From NCBI GenBank assembly GCA_009193035.1, contig SWDT01000016.1:496001-560000 (forward strand): a DNA stretch of 64,000 nt. Reading direction: 5' to 3'. A program made the position numbers and the translations under genes. The notes under the pieces are model-generated. The model saw only the letters and a list, made by a program, of their open reading frames with translations, was not told the DNA's origin and searched no databases. This DNA comes from Halicephalobus mephisto (taxonomy: Eukaryota; Nematoda; Chromadorea; Rhabditida; Panagrolaimidae). Shown piece after piece: positions 59,817 through 64,000 of the stretch. Every line of letters begins with the position of its first letter. Positions within the stretch are counted from its first letter, which is position 1.

Positions 59817-61256
59817 ATGGAGGAATGGAAAAAGGCTTTCAAGGTTATCAACGGAAAAACGCCGACGAAAAAAGATTGCGAGTTAGCTCCGACTGTCCTC
59901 AAAGGTAAGCCTACTTTAATACGGGATTCCTCTAATTTCGTGATTAAAATCGAAACAAAAACAACTAGCTCTCGTAAATCCACGAGTTAGTCCCATCATT
60001 GTCTGACTCGCTTTTTGCTCGCGGCACTAACAGACATTTTTTGGTTTATTGCCTCTAGGGTTTCCGAGAGCAAAGAACACGTTCAAAATTTATACATTTG
60101 AAAAACGGGAAATAGCTTGAAACTGCAAGGTTTACTGCCCAGCCAGTTTTGTAGCTGAAACACTAGGCATTTTGCTTCCTTGCTTGCTGTTTTTTATATT
60201 GCTTTGATTTTGGGCTCGTTGACTGGTTCGCAGACGAACAAAGATCGTGATCTTTGCTCGGAGCCCTTGAGGGATGACTCAGTCTCGATTAAATAAAAAA
60301 TCAATTGCAAAGTGAGATTAATATATGGATTCTTCTAGAAGCAGCTCTTCCGACGAAGAGGACGTTGTTTGCCTCTCCCAAGAAGGTTGGGTCGTTACTC
60401 AAGAGACCTCCTAGTAACGTTTACGTGTCCCCGGCGAAGAAGAGGAAGCTGCTTGATCGAGCTTCTGTATCTCTCGAGCCTCCAAAGGGTAAGTCTGTTG
60501 AGATTTAATTTCCTATAAAACAACAATCCACTTGTGGTAGGTTATTTAGGTCTTAATTATGATTTCCGAACATCTGTTACTACTTTCATATATAACCTTT
60601 AGTCTCTGAGCGTAAATAGACTTATATTCTGTGTGATTTTGACTTGGAAACTTCTAGATCTACTTAGCCGGAATATAGTTCTGGAAAATTAATTACGAAA
60701 TATTCACTGTGCAAAAACGGAAGTTTACGCTACTTTAGTTTCTAACAAATTCTAGAAGTTTACACCGAGACTTTTGTAAAAAAGTTCATTTTTAAGTTTT
60801 ATAGTGGTATGGTTGTTTTCAGAAAATCTTGAACCAACGAGAAAAAGCCCTCGTAAGACTGCAACTACCCCATTGAAGGAAGCCAATATTTTTTCCCCTC
60901 TTAAAGGATGGTCAGCATATCAAGGTACTCCACAAAAGACCCCTCAGAAAAACGTGTCTTTTGCTGTTGATCCGAAATCACCATCTCCAAAAAAGAGGAC
61001 TCCGAATTCAGCTATTAGAAATATCAAATTCCTCCTTGATGTCAAAACTCCAGAGAAAAAAGAACTTAAGGAAGAAGATACTGAAGATCTCTTCCCAGAA
61101 TTTGAAGATGAAAAACCCGATGCTCCGAGATTAACGGATTCCAAAAAACCTCGAAAGAAATCAGACAAGAATTTCATCAAATTGAACATGAGGAAGAAAA
61201 CGTTTGTCAGAGGAAAAAAGAGCAATTTTAAAAAGTTTAAGAAATGGAAAAAGTAA
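59817..61256 (+). CDS. sld-2: SLD-2, Sld2/RecQL4-N-terminus-like replication initiation factor
   Basis: Exons 59817-59904, 60339-60488 and 60823-61256 join in phase to 223 codons plus TAA. The N-terminal MEEWKKAFKVINGKTPTKKD matches the conserved start of Sld2/RecQL4 (W, F, G-K-P pattern). The C-terminus has the other conserved block, NFIKLNMRKKTFVRGK, followed by a Lys/Phe-rich end. Between them are many SP/TP sites in basic context (SPKK, SPAKKRK, SPRK, TPLK, SPLK, TPQK, SPKKRTP, TPEKK). In yeast and C. elegans, CDK phosphorylation of Sld2 allows binding to the BRCT protein Dpb11/MUS-101 and origin firing. No helicase domain is present, as expected for nematode SLD-2, which is a short protein. 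It is followed after 64 bases by a same-strand gene. Confidence 0.87.
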
Positions 61257-61320
61257 TTATGCAAAATTTCTTTTGTTTTTTTCGTTATTTTTATTTTTAC
61301 TGATTAGTTGTTGGTTTTTT

Positions 61321-62062
61321 ATGTCTTTCATCTATTTTGTTTTTTCTTGTTTTTCTTTAATTTTCTGTTATGGCACTCCGCTGAATATTTCCCTTGTTAT
61401 TCGGCAGGATATCAACAATCACAACATTTCTGGAGTTGTGAAGTCACTACTTGACAATCAATCTGACGTCGAAATTCACAATTATCCGCTTGGAAGTGAC
61501 ATCTGTAAGGAGTTTACAAAAGTAGGTTTTTTAATTATTTACATTTTTGTAATTATTTAATTTTTAGAAGCTTAGTAATTCTCATCAGAAACTAATATTG
61601 CTGGTCGATGAAAAAAGAATTGAAGACCGTCAAAATGCTTGCAACTATATTGCTTACCAGGATTCCCCAACTGCCCTTCAAATTCTGCATTCTGGATTCG
61701 AAGGAAACTCATTTGTTTGTGTGATTCTTACTTCACCTGCTGGACAGATCAATTACGAAATTTATACAGTGGAATTTGAGAAGTTAGCAAAATCAGTCAT
61801 CGATTTAGCCCTACATGACGCAGAAAACACCGTTTTGAATCCTTTGACTCCCCCCAAACCTGTCGAAATTTCAGAAAACATGATGAAGAAAATAACGAAA
61901 GCGAAACAATTTGCAGCAGAAAATGAAGGAAAAACTCCAATTTCGACTTATCAATTCTGGTTTGGATGGATTGTTATTGTCGTCGGAATCGTTCTGGGAA
62001 TCCTTACAATTGACAACCGTGCCTTTGCAGATTATGAAGTTAAAGAATTGAAATTGGAATGA
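61321..62062 (+). CDS. Single-pass membrane protein with signal peptide, second gene of an operon-like pair
   Basis: Exons 61321-61521 and 61568-62062 join in phase 0 to 231 codons plus TGA. The N-terminus is a signal peptide (MSFIYFVFSCFSLIFCYG) and a hydrophobic helix lies near the C-terminus (FWFGWIVIVVGIVLGILTI) with a short acidic-basic cytoplasmic tail, so it is predicted type I. The luminal part has two or three Cys and no domain I recognise. An out-of-frame ATG in TTATGGCAC was rejected because it stops at once. It starts 64 bases after the sld-2 stop, so it is probably co-transcribed; from memory the C. elegans gene following sld-2 may be its orthologue, but I could not verify this. 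Function unknown. Confidence 0.8.
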
Positions 62063-62385
62063 TTTATATGAACTTATTTTGATTTAAAAATTGCAGTATC
62101 CAGTAACCAAAGCAATCGTTTTTTGATAAAGAACTTTTTTGTCCAAGCTCAGTTACTTCCGAATCTAATCTTCACTTTCTTAACTGCATCACAGATTATT
62201 CGTTGTTTGAAGATGTTGTTTGTTTTCTGGATTGGGGGAATTTTAAGTTTTCAGAGTACTGTATGAGGGATCATGACTCAGAAAGGGTCCCAAAGAGGTA
62301 ACTTGACGACATTGTAGGTTTCGTTTTTGAAGGTTTCAAGATTATACATTGCTTTCAACAACAGAAATATACTTGAAACCGGCTT

Positions 62386-62543
62386 GGATGACTCCGGATT
62401 TGGCTCATGATGAAGTCCACAAAATCTAAAAGTCTAAGAAAATTAACTGGTTGAAAATAAGTAGTACTGCCGTTGTCACATTCACTGATGTTAGAGGTAT
62501 AGACGCAATTCGGAAGCCAATTTCTGTACTGAAGAATAAAAGT
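62386..62543 (-). pseudogene. Possible exon or gene remnant, unrecognised
   Basis: On the minus strand, a good acceptor (TTATTCTTCAG) is followed by about 52 open codons starting YRNWLPNCVYTSN and ending at a donor-like CAA|GTATAT. Composition is more coding-like than the surroundings, with balanced third positions and Cys. The preceding open stretch (GGSHFAAFTQITS, about 62630-62700) does not join in phase and is followed by stops. It could be a decayed gene. No family is recognised. Confidence 0.25.
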
Positions 62544-63059
62544 TAAAAATCCAGTCACTTTGTAGGGTTCATAAAAGAGGATAAACAAATATTATGCCAG
62601 AACCTGGAGAAATTAAAAAAAGGAAAAGTGGTCTCGCAGCGATACTTGTTATTTGTGTAAATGCTGCAAAGTGACTTCCTCCTTTAAAATTCTATGAAGT
62701 GCTTACTCAGTAAGATTCATCCACAGTTGATAAAACAATGATATTCTGAATCGCTGAATCAATGGCTTGACAGTGGTTCTGTAATCGACTTCTTCTACAT
62801 ATTTGAAAATAAAAAAGCAAAGTTAAAAAATTATCTGAATTTTTATTATGGTTTCAGTAGATATTTCTGGAAAACAAATCTGTTTTCACAGGATTTCGCT
62901 GGATTAGTCGGATCAGATATCTGATTCATCATCTTTGTTAAATAAAAACCGAAATTTGTTGAAACCTGTTTGATGATCACCTCAGGGAAACGGTATTTCG
63001 GATTTGTTTTCCATCAGGATTTCAGTGAAAAACTGAAATTTGTACATGGTGTATTTTTT

Positions 63060-63350
63060 GGAATTTTTTTGTACAAAATTAAGAAAAAATAAAATCAGCA
63101 TGGAAAAGTTCGAAAATATTAAAGCAATCTGCACAGAATAAACTTGCAAAAATACTTTTACACTATGAGGACATTCTTGTATTGATTTAAATTTTTATCA
63201 TAAAATTAGAAAAAAATTAAATCAATATAGAGGTCCTGGAATACAAAAATAGTCTGTGAAAAAAATTAGATATTTTTTTTGTTATAGAACATTCTTGTAT
63301 TGATTTAAATTTTTATCATAAAATTAGAAAAAAATAAAAACAACATGGGA
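63060..63350. repeat. Diverged repeats near the PiT gene 3' end
   Basis: A phrase of about 60 bases, TTTTTATCATAAAATTAGAA followed by AAAAATTAAATCAATAT, recurs at about 63190 and 63306, with a related stretch at 63060-63110. The later inverted-repeat arm (AAATTAAAGAAATTCGAAAT) looks like another relative. Confidence 0.6.
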
Positions 63351-63541
63351 AAGTGCCATAATGCAAGAAATTACTTATAAAGGTTTCTTTTACTCACAAA
63401 AACGGTACCATGGTACACAATGTATAAATAAATTAAAACAGTTATGATGTATCGAATGCATTAAAGTTAATTTTTTGTACTTATATAGACTGCTCTTTCC
63501 ATTATAAAACGTTTCTCTACTGATGCACACTTTTTGTCGCG

Positions 63542-63671
63542 AAATTAAAGAAATTCGAAATCGGTATAGGAAGGTCCCATAAGACGGGAAATTATTTTTA
63601 TGGGTCAGTCTCGTATGGGTCGTTTTTTGCGCTATGGGACCTTCCTATACCTATTTCAATTTCTTTAAATT
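63542..63671. repeat. Imperfect inverted repeat with arms of about 38 bp
   Basis: The left arm at 63542-63581 contains GGTATAGGAAGGTCCCATA and the right arm at 63633-63671 contains TATGGGACCTTCCTATACC. These 19-base cores are perfect reverse complements, and the pairing continues outward with few mismatches (AAATTAAAGAAATTC against AATTTCTTTAAATT). The loop is about 51 bases. This could be a MITE-like foldback or a structured RNA. Confidence 0.9.
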
Positions 63672-63777
63672 CAACATTGAATTAATCGAAATGTTAAATT
63701 ATATTTAGCGAATTATAGTTTTTGCAAAAATAGTTCAAAAACTAATTTATTTACTTGTAATGGTACTGTATTTACAA

Positions 63778-64000
63778 TCACATGGCCAGTTTAAGGATAA
63801 GTGCCAATCCTGCTGCTAATATAGCCCCTGCTGGGAATGTGATAACCCAGCTGGAGGCAATCTTCTGGATAACCTTCCAATCCACGTTGGCACCCGGTTT
63901 CACCATCCCTACCCCCACGACTGCCCCGACAACTGCATGTGTGGTCGAGATAGGGAGTCCTAGTTTACTCGCGATCATGGCTGTGGAAGCAGCTCCGAAT
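63778..64000 (-). CDS. PiT-family (SLC20) sodium-phosphate transporter, C-terminal part
   Basis: The minus-strand frame is open from the window edge to TGA at 63778-63780, giving about 73 residues. It contains ASKLGLPISTTHAVVGAVVG, the second copy of the PiT signature (GLPxSTTHxxVGAxxGVG), then a hydrophobic helix and a short end (ILKLAM). PiT proteins carry inorganic phosphate with sodium across the plasma membrane. The gene is cut by the window end, so only the last helices are seen. C. elegans has several paralogues (pitr genes) and I cannot tell which this is. Confidence 0.88.
   Translation of the reverse strand, partial: FGAASTAMIASKLGLPISTTHAVVGAVVGVGMVKPGANVDWKVIQKIASSWVITFPAGAILAAGLALILKLAM

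Larger units (their letters stand above)
62063..63777. other. Intergenic region between convergent genes
   Basis: Holds a possible minus-strand exon at 62386-62543, diverged repeats (63060-63350) and an inverted repeat (63542-63671). The rest is AT-rich with no supported gene. Confidence 0.45.

Noticed and set aside
61371..61373. ATG in TTATGGCACTCC as the start of the gene after sld-2
   Set aside because: Its frame stops after four codons; the in-frame ATG at 61321 gives a signal peptide and a continuous protein.

Overview
This window looks like the nuclear genome of a rhabditid (clade V) nematode, most likely Caenorhabditis or a close relative. The evidence is compact AT-rich introns (many 40-60 bp) with TTTTCAG-type acceptors, spliced-leader-like acceptors just upstream of start codons, two operon-like gene pairs about 65-105 bp apart, and the gene set itself. 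Recognised genes are the spectraplakin vab-10, the TCF gene pop-1 with HMG box plus C-clamp, larp-5 and sld-2. From memory the last two lie on the same C. elegans cosmid (T12F5). All exon models were built by eye from splice signals, reading phase and family knowledge; no alignment or transcript data were available.

Layout. 1-15.3 kb: 3' part of vab-10 (+). It holds the terminal plakin-repeat exon of an A-type (plectin-like) isoform, then ten exons of the B-type (MACF/Shot-like) isoform: a long spectrin-repeat rod, EF-hand pair, GAS2 domain and an SxIP-containing tail. Two near-identical tRNA-Gly(UCC) genes lie antisense in its introns. 15.5-18.4 kb: a nine-exon secreted CUB-like protein (+). 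18.4-23.8 kb: gene decay, with a membrane-protein ORF, a receptor-like terminal exon and a class 3 lipase pseudogene (-). 23.8-28.3 kb: tandem duplicate RNF216/TRIAD3-like RBR ubiquitin ligases (+), the first broken, the second intact with a duplicated acidic exon. 28.9-29.6 kb: a bZIP gene (-). 32.0-34.3 kb: Gemin2 and an FKBP8-like tail-anchored immunophilin in an operon-like pair (-).

34.3-44.9 kb: about 10.6 kb without a convincing gene, followed by pop-1 (+, 44.9-48.1 kb) and larp-5 (-, 50.7-54.1 kb). This interval carries at least seven copies of a dispersed repeat family made of short ATAGTG/CACTAT hairpins. Two copies have internally expanded into clean tandem arrays of 55 and 58 bp. 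It also holds two arrays rich in heat-shock-element-like TTCnnGAA words, one with an exact four-pentamer HSE. 55.9-59.8 kb: very AT-rich tandem repeats. 59.8-62.1 kb: sld-2 and a single-pass membrane protein in a second operon-like pair (+). 63.8-64.0 kb: the C-terminus of a PiT (SLC20) phosphate transporter (-), partial at the window edge, with a strong inverted repeat just downstream of it.

The recognisable genes are ordinary conserved animal functions: cytoskeletal linking, Wnt transcription, mRNA-binding, replication initiation, snRNP assembly and ubiquitination. The less explained material is the repeat landscape around pop-1, the recent RBR duplication with one copy decaying, and the nested tRNA pair.
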